Positions 1 through 11,063 of a DNA stretch of 64,000 nucleotides are shown piece after piece. Every line of letters starts with the position of its first letter. Position 1 is the stretch's first letter. Source of the DNA: Theropithecus gelada (Eukaryota > Chordata > Mammalia > Primates > Cercopithecidae); the NCBI RefSeq assembly GCF_003255815.1, contig NC_037673.1, forward strand, positions 163,917,427 through 163,981,426, in the 5' to 3' direction. The position numbers were made by a program, and so were the translations under genes. The notes beneath the pieces were generated by a model that searched no databases, had not been told where the DNA came from, and saw only the letters and a program-made list of their open reading frames with translations.

Positions 1-819
1 CAGTATTTCTTTAGCTTCAAAGTGTGAAATACAGTGTGATTTTTTAAAAAAACATAGATTCTGTTTTTCAGATATTGATTCTTTCTTTTGCATATTTGAT
101 GAATATTCAGAAATGTGAAATTGACTATACTTGAGCATGATCTTACTTGAGTTTACTAAAGCAGCGGCTATACTCAAGCTCTACATCTCTGGGTAGTCAC
201 TATGGGTATTTGGAGAGAGAGCTAAATTTGTGAACTGACTTATTCAGGTAGAATGCTATGCCCAGCTCTTCACTGATTAAAACTCCGCATGGCGCATTTT
301 ATCCTCAATGGCTTAGCTCCTGGTCTCCCTAAGGGTGCAATAAATTGTGACTTCTCTTACCTAGAACAAGTTTCTTCTCTCCTATCATTAAATAGGGCAC
401 TGTGACATGCCTCTGAAAGAAAGAGAAATTAAGTCATCCCGTCTTTCGTTGTTCAGGATGGTGACAACTCGCTGTTATTACTTTATGTCAGGCAAGGAAA
501 GAATTTAATACACTGTTGGAAGGCATTGGACATAGGAGGAAGTGCATGGTGCTCTGTGGCTTCTGTGAGTTAGACTTAGGCCCTAACATCCAATTGCAGG
601 CAACCAAGGCTTCTCCCACTTGTTCCCTTTCTCCTTGTTTTCTCTTTTGCCTTTATTAGAATTTTTATTATTGGCCTGATTCTGATCGTTGGTAATTGTC
701 CCTAGAGTGGACAGCCAGTGATTTAGGTAGACTTGTAAATAGGTAAGTGTCAACAACAGGTTCCACAAGCAGCTGCCTTCTTATCGTTGTTGTTGGGTGT
801 TTTGTTGTTGTTGTTGTTG
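1..819. other. unassigned non-coding sequence
   Basis: I recognise no gene or interspersed repeat here. The last 30 bases are a (TTG)-rich run that is the tail of the Alu that follows. Two short ATG frames on the minus strand have no domain-like features and read into the Alu tail or low-complexity sequence. Confidence 0.5.
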
Positions 820-1111
820 TTTGTTTTTTGAGACAGAGTCTCACTCTGTCGCCCAGGCTAGAGTACAATGGCATGATCTCAGCTCACTGCAACCTCTGCC
901 TCCCAGGTTTAAGTAATTCTCCTGCCTCAGTCTCCCGAGTAGCAGGGATTACAGGTGCCTGCCACTATGCCTGGCTAATTTTTGTATTTTTAGTAGAGAC
1001 AGGGTTTCACCATGTTAGTCAGGCTGGTCTTGAACTCCTGACCTCAGGTGATCCTACCACCTTGGCCTCCCAAAGTGCTGGGATTACAGGGGTGAGCCAC
1101 CGCACCCGGCC
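820..1111 (-). mobile_element. Alu SINE (AluS-type), antisense
   Basis: This is a full-length dimeric 7SL-derived SINE read from its tail. It begins with the T-rich tail and the 'gagacagagtctcactctgtcgcccaggc' type start (given here only as the class hallmark), contains the middle A-rich linker as 'tttttgtatttttagtagag', and ends in 'ccgcacccggcc', the complement of the Alu 5' end. The tail is (CAA)n-like on the Alu strand, seen as TTG repeats at about 793-822. Several substitutions from consensus suggest an AluS rather than a young AluY. The 141-residue open frame at 747-1172 is a translation of this element and is not a gene. I could not see a clear target-site duplication. Confidence 0.95.
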
Positions 1112-1384
1112 TTACTGTTCTGTTCATGTCCTGCTGCAATGTCCATGTCCTTGTCCAACAATGACCCACTAAATGTCTCTGTGGCACAAATGTCCAGGTC
1201 TATGGGTGACTAAGATAGTGAGTGAATGCCTTTTCCTATCTAAAGTTGCTGCTTTTCCTCTTCTGTCTTTTGTAAAAATGAATCCTACTCTGAGCAAGCT
1301 GTTTAAAAAGGAAGATCATCCTCTTTCTCATCCACCATCTTCACTGCCAGTTTCCTCTCCCCTGCTTAATTTTTTACTTCTACT

Positions 1385-1570
1385 TTTGTTTTTCCATGGC
1401 ACATTTGAGTTTCTAACATGCTGTGTAGTTATTGATTATGTGATTTTCTGTTTGCCTCTACCCATTAACATATAAGCTCGACCAGAGCAGGAAACTTGGT
1501 TGTGTTGTTCACTGATCTACCCCATGAACCCAGAATGCTGTCTGATACATGGTAGGCAGAATAAATGAGG
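1385..1570 (+). mobile_element. L2 LINE 3' end
   Basis: The sequence follows the L2 3' terminal pattern: 'taagctc...gagcagg..acttggt..tgtt' followed by a run matching 'agaatgctgtctgatacatggtaggcagaataaatga'-type residues, the L2 3' UTR ending. Old and diverged; edges approximate. Confidence 0.7.
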
Positions 1571-4479
1571 AAACAAGTGTCCCGAAGAAGCCACTCCAAG
1601 AAATTCTTCAACCTCCAAAAAAGACCCAATATTATATTTCTGCACATTGAGAAATAGGGACTGCTGTTAGAAAAAAAAATCATCTAAAATCATATTCCAT
1701 CAAAATATCAAATATCAAAAGGGAAAATGTCGAAAGGGAAGTTTTGCTTTCTAACTGATCATTGTTTTAGTTTTAAATTATTAAGTTGAAAGCATAAAAT
1801 GAAAACCATCAAGTAGCACCTACACAGACCCGCAAATGGCTCTGCAGACCATGGAGTGAGGACCATAGGCCTAATGAGAAGTCACAGAATTCATCCCCAG
1901 ACCCTCCAAGGAAACTGGAATTTCTCACTTCACTCCCCAAGCTTCTGAGAAGCTGTACAGAGCTCTTGTGGCCTTGCCATTCCTCCTCCCATAGACACAT
2001 TCAGCAATTATCGTGTATCTGCTGAGCCAGAGATGGAAGCACAGAGATAGTGCCAGAAGGGCCACATCCAGCAATATCGCTGACTGAAAAAGTTTTCTCA
2101 ACTTTGAATCATCAATAAGCTTCAACCAGTGAGCTACAAGTGCCATCAGAACCAGCGCCCCAGCTAGAAAGAATTAAGCAGATGCAGAAGCACTGCCTAA
2201 CTTGGGGCTAGCCTGAGAAACACATAGTTCTTGATTCTCAGATGACTCTTTGGAAGAAAATCAAAGTGACTAATTTTTAGTCTCTTTCTCTCTCCTCTCT
2301 CTCTCATGCATACGTGCATATAAACACACACATGCACGTGCATGGATACACAGCTGTAAGGTTTTCTACAAGTGAGTTAAGAATATACCTGGCTCTTTCG
2401 GAGGACAAAAGATCCCCCCCTGCATATCCCCAAAAACCTTTATTTCACTCTTAGGTGTGGGAGAACTTCCGTCTAATCTTCTGCTTTTCAACTGCATAAA
2501 GCATCAAAGCTTCTTTATCATGTAGACTAAACTACATTAAGGATCAAAAAGAACACATAACATTTGTGATGGCCAATCGTATTCCAGAGGGATGCTTCCC
2601 TCCCTTCCTCTCATTGTTTTTGTCTATTTCTTTTGCCCGTGTGAAACCCTGTGTGATTTAAGCAGGTGCTCCAGTCTGCAGTGCTCTGGTTGTCAATTGG
2701 CAATGGTGGGGTTAGGCATGAAAAGCCAATTGTAAATATTCTCCTGGTATTGATCTCTGCTTATCAGAAAGGCTTTTGCTGTGCTAGTTCACTTCTGTGC
2801 TTAGGCAAAGTCTTTGACAGATTTACCACCACAACGTATTCAATCTTTTATAAAGTAGCATCAGCAAGCAAGGTGTTTTTCCCCTTTCTTTGACCCAGTT
2901 TAAAAAAATGCTTCATTAAGTTTACATAGAGGTTGCAAGGCAATCAAGATTCCTCCTACAGGAGTGGCCAGAAGAATTTCTACAAGTCTTCTACATCTTC
3001 ACCTCCAAAAGCTGCTGTCTTTGGGGCTACAGAACAGCTGCCATGTGCAGGAAATACTTTACCAAAATTCAATTGAACTGTCAGACTTTTTTTTTCCACC
3101 CTTTGTTCCTTTTCCATTATCACTGATTATCCAGCTTATAAATTCCCCGTTCACACTTTCTCTTTGACCTGACTTCTCCCTGTAGAGCAATTCCGGAAAC
3201 CGGGACTGTGGCCCTAATGCACACACTATTAAATATTGGCACTCAAAGTCACAAGAGTGTATTCCAGCTCTCTTGCTGAAGGCAGCTGGTGCAAGGCTCA
3301 CTGCTTAGAGAAAAATGTGGTGAAAGCAAGTGAATGCTTTAAAAGATCTTTTAAGAAGCAATACTTGGGATACCTTGGTTCATGTTCCATCCTGTCTGGT
3401 GTGGTCTTTTTATTTCTTACCTATGTGGACCATAGAGAGCACAACTTTTACCAAGAGGCTTTTCCCAGTTCACAAGTCTAAATCATTTCATTCTTTCACG
3501 TTAGATTCTTTATGCTGAGAGTTTCAAATGGCAGCCTCAAGCTCCCAAGCAATCAGCAAATGTCAGATGTCCCCAAGCACCGCAACCAGCTGAGATACTG
3601 AGCCACTGCCTGCTGAATGAAAATTGTATTATTAGTAGTATAATGGTTGGGGGGGGGGGGGGGGAATAGGAAAGTCAAAGAAAAGAGAAAAAGTTGCTGT
3701 TCACAGACACAAACACAATTGTCTTCAATTGCCCAGCATTGTCTAAGAACCAAAGTCATTCTAACATCAAATCTGGGGAGAGTTTGCTAACTTCATTACC
3801 ACTCATGCCTTGAATAAATGATAAATGGCAGTGCACGCTTCTAACTTTTCATGAATTTGTTTTAATACCTAGAATTTTTCTTCTAGGTAGGCTGAACTTC
3901 CCTCACTTTAAATTGTCTGTTTACTTTAATTAAGCCTTCCTCCGGCTCTCCAACTTGTTGAGCTTGACAAGCATTAATTTATAGTGAGCATTTTTTTTCC
4001 TTTTTCTTTCTTTTATTTTTTCAATTTTAGCCCTCTCATCCTTGCCTGGCAAAGAAGCCAATGAGTAACTGACAAGCAACTTATTACTAATCCCAGCTTT
4101 CTTCGTGGGAAGGTGTCTCAATCAATACAAGTCAGAATTTCCAAGCCACTCCTGCTGATAGTCTGCATTGCGTGTCTCTGTGTTGGCTTCCTAGCGTAGG
4201 CATCTCAGATAGGATCTGGCAGACAGGGAGATGCTGAAAAATTCTCAACTTAACATTCCAGCTGTGGCAAGGAGAAAAAATATATATATTGTTAGGGGTA
4301 AATTTGGGAGACTGCTGAGTCTTCCCTCTACTGCTTATACCCCAATTTTAAGCTACATGCTGCTATCCGTTCTTTATGTCCTAGTCCAGATTTGACTTCT
4401 AAAAATTTTTCAGTGACCCTCCCTTTCCCCCTGCCACCCACAGTTAAGTAAGGTTTCTCATCCCTGCTCTGAGAACGCC
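1571..4479. other. unassigned non-coding sequence, with a G-run
   Basis: Nearly 2.9 kb in which I can name no gene or repeat. Short low-complexity patches occur: a TC-rich run followed by CA/TG-rich sequence at about 2280-2345, a T-run near 3087, the G-run annotated separately at 3649-3664, and a T-rich stretch at about 3990-4025. Open frames here are all below 85 residues and look like chance. Confidence 0.45.
3649..3664 (+). repeat. poly-G run (16 G)
   Basis: Sixteen consecutive G residues interrupt otherwise AT-rich sequence. Such a run can form a G-quadruplex and is a common place for sequencing and assembly length errors. Confidence 0.95.
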
Positions 4480-4660
4480 GTCTGTTTTTTCCATCATAGT
4501 GCTTCTTATATCCTATTTAAATTAACTTAGCAATTTAATTTAAATTGACTAGATTGTCAGCTCTCCAAGGAGCACGAAAGCCTGTCTTATTGTCATATCT
4601 CACCTGGCAAATCGTAGCTTCTCAAGAAAGAGACCTCTATTGAATGTGATTTGTAAGCTC
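4480..4660 (+). mobile_element. L2 LINE 3' end fragment
   Basis: The region reads like the L2 3' UTR: a 'tagcacttat'-like start (tagtgcttcttatatc), a 'gactagattgtcagctc..aggagcacgaaagcctgtctta' core corresponding to 'ctagaatgtaagctccatgagggcagggactttgtct', and an ending near 'tattgaatg'. Strongly diverged. Confidence 0.6.
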
Positions 4661-6039
4661 TGTGATCTGGAAGCTAGAGAGAGCTCCCACTCTTGCCTTT
4701 GTGTTTCAGACAGTGCATTGAGTTACACATGGCAAATTTACCTGCCTCTTTAGATCAAAATAGAGCGCATTCTTAGGTGGAACAGCGGCACTTGGAGATG
4801 GTGGGCTGGTGAGGATTGACTCTTTACTGTCTCCAGTCTATCACCCGCATGCAGAGAAGATCAGGGCCAAGATGCATATTTATGATCTCTGAATGAATGT
4901 GCCTTCCCTACCTGCCCACGGGGAGCTCTCCCCTGAGTCTCCCCTCTGCCAGCCACACTCCTGTGCTCTGATGGATGGAGCTGACTGGGCAAATTGCTAT
5001 GCTGATGAACTGCTCAGCTACCTGAGCAAATGTTCCAGAGAGATCTCCAGGGATATACCACATTTTAGAGAAGGATTCATCCCAGCCTGGGGTGAGCCTT
5101 TTAGCCCTTAGCAAGCTGAGTATGGTGGGGTAAGGAAGATGAAAGGACTACAGTCTCAGTGCTCACTTTTCTGCAACCTGAGTGCCTGTCTTTGGGCTGG
5201 CGAGAAGCCTTATTGCATTTTTCACTCCTCCCAGAAAGTTATTCAAATTGAGACCTAGAGGTCTGGGTGTCACTGTGCTCACTGAAAGAGCAAAATCAAG
5301 AAGCTGAACGGAAAGCACTTAAAGGGAGGATGCATTACCTTAAAATATGCAGATGGAAAACTGACATTATTGTCAATGTCAGAAGTCACCTTTCTGAGTA
5401 AACATTTACCTCTGGGCAAATGCTGGGATGTGCTTCTTTCCATTTACAAATGACTGGGTATGCAAATGCAGGGGGTTAGAGTTGCGCCCCAGAACGTGGA
5501 GTTGTCTTCTTTCATATATCCATAATGAGGAACATGCAGGAATCTGTCAAAAAAGGCATCATGGGCTTGATTTGTACCTTCTGAATAAAGGGGATTTCAG
5601 TGTTAAATCTGCCAGCTGGTTTTGTGCCTAAGTATTACATCAGTCTCTTGTATGATCTTGCATCCTGTGTAAAATGCAATATTTTGGCCTAATGGGCAGG
5701 ATTAGCACAAGCTGGGAAGCCATAAATGAAAGTTTCTTGTTTCTAGAGAGCAAGTTAGAGCTTTTATATTATCTGCCGTGGAGCTCGGTGAATTTAAATG
5801 TATCTCTTGGGCTTTGGTAATATTCGTGTTAATGTCAAAATTGATCCCATTGTTATTGAGATGTGTGGTTTTTTCAGGCTGAAGATGCACAGAGCCTGTT
5901 GCCAGGGCTGATGAATATATGCACAGGACACATTCTTTCTAACCGTTTCTCAGAACCGAGTGATGTTCTCATGTTATCATGGTGCCTGCTACCGTATTCT
6001 CTTCACAGGTCTGCATTTTTCTGTAAATCACTTGTAAAC
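4661..6039. other. unassigned non-coding sequence
   Basis: No gene or repeat recognised over 1.4 kb. A small inverted repeat (8-bp arms, 6-nt loop) lies at about 5361-5382. The 72-residue frame at 4893-5111 and its antisense partner are short and featureless. Confidence 0.45.
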
Positions 6040-6600
6040 TTAATTGATATGTATTGAAAACCTACTGTGTGTCCGGCACTTTGTTTGACTCTGGGGATCA
6101 AGCAAACACTGTTGCAACAGTGGGCAAGATCTGGGCTCTTTTTCCATAGGATTTATCCCTAGAAACAGAGAGAGGGAGAGACAATAAAATAAATGAACAA
6201 GTAAAATATTGTAACTGAATATTTATGTTAGTGTTATGTGGAAAAAGAGCAGGAAGAGAGAAGAAATCACAGTGAGTGGAACCACTGGAACAACTGACGA
6301 CCAGGTGGTATTTAAGCTCAGACAGGGTGAGGCGAAGCTCACTTTGAAAATAGAGAGGGAAAGAGCTTTCATGGCAAAGGGATTAATATGTGCAAAGATT
6401 CTAACGTAGGGAAAAATTTTACATATTTAGAGCATTAAATGGAGCTAAGCATATCTAGCACAAAACAAGGGGACACAGTGGGATGATATGGAATTAAAGA
6501 GATTCCTGCAGATAACAGATCACATAGGGCATTGTAGCCATGGCAGAGTTTATCATTTTATCAAAAGTGCAATTAGAAGCCATAGAAGGATGTTTCTTAG
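6040..6600 (-). mobile_element. L2 LINE, antisense
   Basis: The plus strand reads as the reverse complement of the L2 3' portion. It starts with 'attgaaaacctactgtgtgt' (complement of the L2 '..acacagtaggt..caat' end), continues through the 'tctggggat..aagcaaac' block, then a 'gaccaggtggtatttaagctcag' block corresponding to 'gaggtgacatttgagctgag', and a 'cacatagggcattgtagccatgg' block corresponding to 'catgtagggccttgtaggccatgg'. The blocks are in the expected order over roughly 550 bp. Confidence 0.75.
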
Positions 6601-6609
6601 TTCAGTTTC

Positions 6610-6714
6610 TGTCTTTACAAAGTATATTTTTACATCCATTCGAATGGCTATTATCAAAAGAATTTAAAAATAGGAAATAAGTGTTTGCAAGGATATGGAG
6701 AAAGTAGAACCTTT
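6610..6714 (+). mobile_element. L1MB-type LINE, 5' part of a split element
   Basis: The sequence 'gaatggctattatcaaaag' through 'gtgtttgcaaggatatggag' matches the ORF2 3' portion of mammalian L1M elements. The element resumes without a gap after the Alu at 7030, so the Alu inserted into it. It encodes no functional reverse transcriptase; it is a decayed 3' fragment. Confidence 0.85.
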
Positions 6715-7032
6715 GACCAGGTGTGATGGCTCACGCCTGTAATCCCAGTACTTGGGGAGGCTGAGACGGGCAGATCACCTGAGGTCAGGAGTTCGAGACC
6801 AGCCTGGCCAACATGGTGAAACCCCATCTCTACTAAAAATACAAAAAAATTAGCTAGGTGTTGTGGTGCATGCCTGTAATTCCAGCTACTTGGGAGGCTG
6901 AGGCAGGAGAATCGCTTAAACCCAGGAGGTGGAGGTTGCAGTGAGCCAAGATCGTGCCACTGCACTCCAGCCTGGGAGACAGAGTGAGACTCCATCTTGA
7001 AAAACAAACAAACAACAACAACAAAAAAAAAA
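6715..7032 (+). mobile_element. Alu SINE (AluS-type) inserted in L1MB
   Basis: This is a full-length Alu in sense orientation, from 'gaccaggtgtgatggctcac' to a composite (CAAA)/(CAA) tail. AluS rather than AluY, judging by 'gatcacctgaggtcaggagttcgag' type positions. It is flanked by an imperfect 14-bp target-site duplication, 'aaagtagaaccttt' at 6701-6714 and 'aaactagaaccctt' at 7030-7043 (two mismatches), consistent with an insertion tens of millions of years old. Confidence 0.95.
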
Positions 7033-7685
7033 CTAGAACCCTTAATCATAGCTGGTGGGAATATAAAATGATATCATTGCTGTGGAAAACAGTATGGTGG
7101 TTCCTCAAAACATTAAACGTACAATTACCGTATGATCCAAATCCACTTCTGTATGTATACGTGTCAAAATGAAAAGCAAAGACTCAGACAGATACTTGTA
7201 CACCCATGTTCATAGCAACTTTATTCACAATAGCCAAAAGATGGAAGCAACCCAAATGTTGGTCAGCAGATGACAGAATACACGAATGTGGCATCCACAT
7301 ACCACAAAATATTATTCAATCCTAAAAAGGAAGGCAATTCTGACACATACTGCAACATGGACGAACCTTGACGATATTATGCCAATTGCAAAAAACCAGA
7401 CATGAAATGACAAATATTGTATGATTCTACTTAAATGAGACATCTTAGAGTAGTGAGATTCATTGACATAGAAGATTAAATAGTGGTTACCAAGGACTAG
7501 AGAAATGATGGACTGCAGGGTTATTGTTTAATGGGTATCGAGTTTTGGTTTGAAAAGACAAAAGAGTTCTGGAGATGGGTGGTGATAATGGCTGCCCAAT
7601 CGTGTGAATGTACTTAATGCCATTGAATTGTACACCTAAATATGATTAGAAATATAAATCTTACATATACTTTAACACAATAGAA
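7033..7685 (+). mobile_element. L1MB-type LINE, 3' part and 3' UTR
   Basis: The element continues from the pre-Alu part with 'agctggtgggaatataaaatg', 'gtggaaaacagtatggtggttcctc', 'caactttattcacaatagcc', 'aaggaaggcaattctgacacata' and 'tgccattgaattgtacacc', then ends near an A-rich terminus at 7685. This order is the end of ORF2 followed by the L1MB 3' UTR. There are numerous stops and indels, so the copy is dead. Confidence 0.9.
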
Positions 7686-8720
7686 GAAAATCACCATATT
7701 TTATGCTAGATAGAAAGGAAGCAAAAGAATAATAGCAAAAAGAGAAGAGACTACTGCTCTAGTTTATTATTAAGACTATGATCATTTAGTGGCAATAGAG
7801 AGGCAGAGAATCTCAGGATTTAAAACATTTTAGAGGAAGAGGCTGCAGGACTTACTTGTGGATCATATTCCCGTTCTTTGTAGTTTGAACTCTGATACAC
7901 TTGAAGTCTGTAGACCACACTTGTGGGGGTAAAAGACTGGCAAAATCCCTTTGACTGGCAGATGTGTTTAAGCTTGATGTCTTGGTGCATGACAAGGAAA
8001 GCTTTATTTTTAAACTCTTCAGTAGTCTTGGATGGAGTATGGGAGCTATTGCTGTTGACATGTGAATATTTGCCTGCACTGTCATACAGCAGTCATATGC
8101 TCGGTGTGAATGTGGCTTGTCTTGAGATTTGCAGTGATAACTAGCATGTGGCTAGAGTTGTTCATTCTCTCCCTTATTAGTAATGCACGTCTTCCATTAG
8201 CATATGCAACTAACTACTCCCGTTCCCCTGTGCTGTGTTGACATTCATTGTAATGATTTATTATCCAAGCTAAATAACCCTCAATATGAAACAACAAACA
8301 TGCCAATGTTTGTGTTTTCCATTGGTTTTGTTTTCCCTTTCTTGCTTCCACATAAGTAGATAGTTCTTTATGTGATAATGACATGCTATGGAAATAAGCA
8401 ATGGGAAAGCCCACTAGAAAGGTTAAGAATGTTGGTAAGGTTTATTTTTAAACAATTGAACATCCACCAAACTTAGTGACATCCCCCATTAGTGCCTTGG
8501 AATTTTTAAGAAACATGTAGATTATTAGGAAAATGTTTGTTATGTGCAAACACTCCATATAAGACTTAATGATCTATGAAAGGGCCACATTTGGGCTTCC
8601 TGTGGAGCCTCCAAAGCCCTAGAAGCCTTGTTTTATTTATTTGGGATGTTTCCAGGATGATCTCAACCATCAGGAGCACATAATGGTTATGAAGTGGTAG
8701 AGAGTGGTGGTGGGGATCCG
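7686..8720. other. unassigned non-coding sequence
   Basis: Just over 1 kb with no recognised repeat or gene. Two overlapping opposite-strand frames of 73-77 residues at 7852-8144 are antisense to each other and have no domain features. Confidence 0.45.
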
Positions 8721-8957
8721 AGCTCTTAAGTTAGACTGCCTGAATTTATATCCCAGCAAAGCCACTGACTGTTGACCCAGGAGGATTTACTTACTTACTG
8801 AGCCTCAGTGTCCCTCTTCTATAAAATGGGAACATTAGCCATGCCTTTCTCATGAGAGTCTTGTGATGATTAAGTGAGATAATAAATGTAAAGCTCTTGC
8901 AACAATACGTATCTTAGAGTAAGTTCTCAATAAAGGTTAGCTGTTATTATCATCAGT
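8721..8957 (+). mobile_element. MIR SINE
   Basis: A nearly complete tRNA-derived MIR: 'gagctc..agttagactgcctg' start, 'tgagcctcagtgtccctcttctataaaatggg' core, 'agtcttgtgatgattaagtgagataat' and an 'aaggttagctgttattatcatc' end. The blocks are in consensus order. Confidence 0.88.
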
Positions 8958-9985
8958 GAACTGCAAATAATATTCTCATAAGAAAGACATTATATATGAA
9001 AAGAAATAGGTATGGAAATATATAAAAAGATGAAGAGATAAATGTATACATAGAGGTCATTACTTGTGTGAATATGTACATAAAACAGTGAAATTAATGT
9101 GGAGATTGCCTTACAGTTTATGGAATGTTTGGTATTCGTGAAGATTTGGTAGTATTTTGCCCCATTCAACAGAGACTCGAAATCTTCACCCATAAGTAAT
9201 TTGATGTTATTTCAAAGGCACATCCTCACTCACTCTGGTCATTTTATTTTTTACTGAATGTATGTAGTTACATTTTAATCACTGTGATTACATTTAACAT
9301 CATTTTGGACATTGGGGCCTTTTCATTGGCTAATGATAATTTCTGTATGTTAACATCACAGAAAACCAATTGCATTATATTTTATCCAGTTAAATTACCT
9401 TACCTGACTTACTATGGCAGTTTTGTTTTCTTTGTTTTTCTGTCCAGTTGCCACTTAAAAACTAACCCGGTTATTCTTGCCGCAGGCTTTTCCCCAATAG
9501 AAAATTGTTATTGATGTTTTGTAAACACCATATTCTGTTCAAAGGTAAAAGGCTTCTTCAACTTCCCATTTTTCCTGTGATTTTTTTCTATACTATGTCT
9601 GCAAGTCAACACTCCTGGGCTCAATTAAAATATGTATTTAGCCACTGGATTTGCAGAGAAATGATCAAACTTGAATACTAATACCCAGGCTATTGCCTAT
9701 GAATACAAGGATTGTGTCCATTGAGGCATGGCTTTCAAGACAATGGCCAGTGAACCCAGGATGCCTGTGGGATTATTAGAGCTTGGTGTGGGTCTAAACC
9801 TGAAGTTTGCTAGTTTTTTTCCCCAGTAAAGACAGACTTCATTGTTCACTAAATTCACAATTGTATGGCTAGAATGTTCACAGGAGAAATTCAAAGCCAC
9901 TTTCTGTCTTTCCAGTGTCTAGTGATCCCATCTGCCAGAAGTTTATTTTCCCAACATGTGCTCCAAGGACTAACACATTGCATCA
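8958..9985. other. unassigned AT-rich sequence
   Basis: About 1 kb of AT-rich DNA with no repeat or gene that I can name. A 76-residue frame at 9284-9514 is hydrophobic by composition but sits in AT-rich sequence with no supporting feature. Confidence 0.4.
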
Positions 9986-10350
9986 GGATAGCACTAATAT
10001 TTGTTGAGTTCTTACTATGTGTCAAGCCCTCCAATCCTGGCTGTGGAAAGAATGATGAACAAAGGTAGGCACCGCCCCTACCTCATGGAGAATCCATTCA
10101 ATGGATTGGAAGAGGGAGTGATGTAGTCGTGGGAATCAACTGGGCAGAACAGTAAAGGCTTAGTGATTAAGAATGAGTATTCCAGACAAGGAAAGCAGGA
10201 TATACATGACTCTATGGCAAGTTAGAACATGGACAGGTGGGGAACGGAGAGAAGTTATGGATAGCTGCAGCAAAGGAAAGCAAAGTCCAAAGTGATTCTG
10301 GAGAAGCAATAAGAACCAGTCTACCTAGGCAATGTTAGGAGCTTTGCATT
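9986..10350 (-). mobile_element. L2 LINE, antisense
   Basis: The plus strand reads 'aatatttgttgagttcttactatgtgtcaagcc', the complement of the L2 3' end, then the 'cctacctcatggagaa' block (complement of 'ctccatgagggcagg') and an internal 'gtattccagacaaggaaagcagg' block corresponding to 'cattccaggcagaggaaacagc'. The order fits L2 in reverse. Confidence 0.7.
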
Positions 10351-10510
10351 GACTTTTTATACCAACCTTAGTACAATAATAGGTACTATTGATATTCTTA
10401 TTCCAATGTTTAAGCAAAAGTGGTAAACTAACTTCATTCCTTACCTAGCAAGTGGCAGATGCGGAATTTGAACCAGAACTTGCTCTGGTAACCACCATGT
10501 TGCACTTCCT
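10351..10510 (-). mobile_element. MIR SINE, antisense
   Basis: The blocks 'aataataggtactattgatattcttattcc', 'ttacctagcaagtggcagatgcggaatttgaacc' and '..tgctctggt' are the reverse complement of the MIR core and 5' half. It abuts the L2 fragment upstream. Confidence 0.7.
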
Positions 10511-10928
10511 CTGTAAGATGCATGCCTAACATTTTTACGGAGTTTTGACTCACAGCGTTATTATCCATTGTCAATGTGGTCTTTCTATAGGGTCTGTTAC
10601 ATAAGTCTGCCATTGGTTTGCTTTTCATTAAAAAGGAATCAAACTAACTGCTGGAAGAGTAAACAGGATACAACACAGTAAACTTCTAAACAGCTTTGGT
10701 TATCTGTACACTGAATCCTGGGTCTCTAAGACTCAGAGGGAAGCTTACAATGAGGGTTTGAGGGCTGTTGGTCCCACTGGGCAGGACCATGGAGAGAGGA
10801 TAGTACAGCTTTCTTAGCGGTTTCCAAGTTGTAAAGCCCAAAATTAGAATTTAAAGAAGGCAAAAATTGGATATCAGAAAAAGTTTCAATGCACTTAAGG
10901 AATAAAAATAACTTTCTGAGATTTAATA

Positions 10929-10999
10929 CAAAGAGAAGGAAGAGAATAAAAGAGGAAAGGAGAAGAAAGGAGAGGGGAAAGAAAAGAGAAAAAGAGAGC
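10929..10999 (+). repeat. polypurine tract (GA-rich)
   Basis: About 70 bp made almost only of A and G, just upstream of the (TC)n tract. The purine-rich and pyrimidine-rich halves lie on the same strand and are partly complementary (GA against TC), so a local hairpin or triplex is possible. Confidence 0.85.
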
Positions 11000-11032
11000 A
11001 ACATCATTACATTATAAGGCTACTTCAGTGGG

Positions 11033-11060
<28 letters not shown>
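11033..11060 (+). repeat. (TC)14 microsatellite
   Basis: Fourteen uninterrupted TC dinucleotides. Confidence 0.97.

Positions 11061-11063
<3 letters not shown>

Noticed and set aside
747..1172. 141-codon open frame, plus strand
   Set aside because: It lies over an antisense AluS; the translation is the familiar Alu-derived peptide pattern.
6654..7049. 131-codon open frame, minus strand
   Set aside because: It is the antisense translation of the Alu at 6715-7032.
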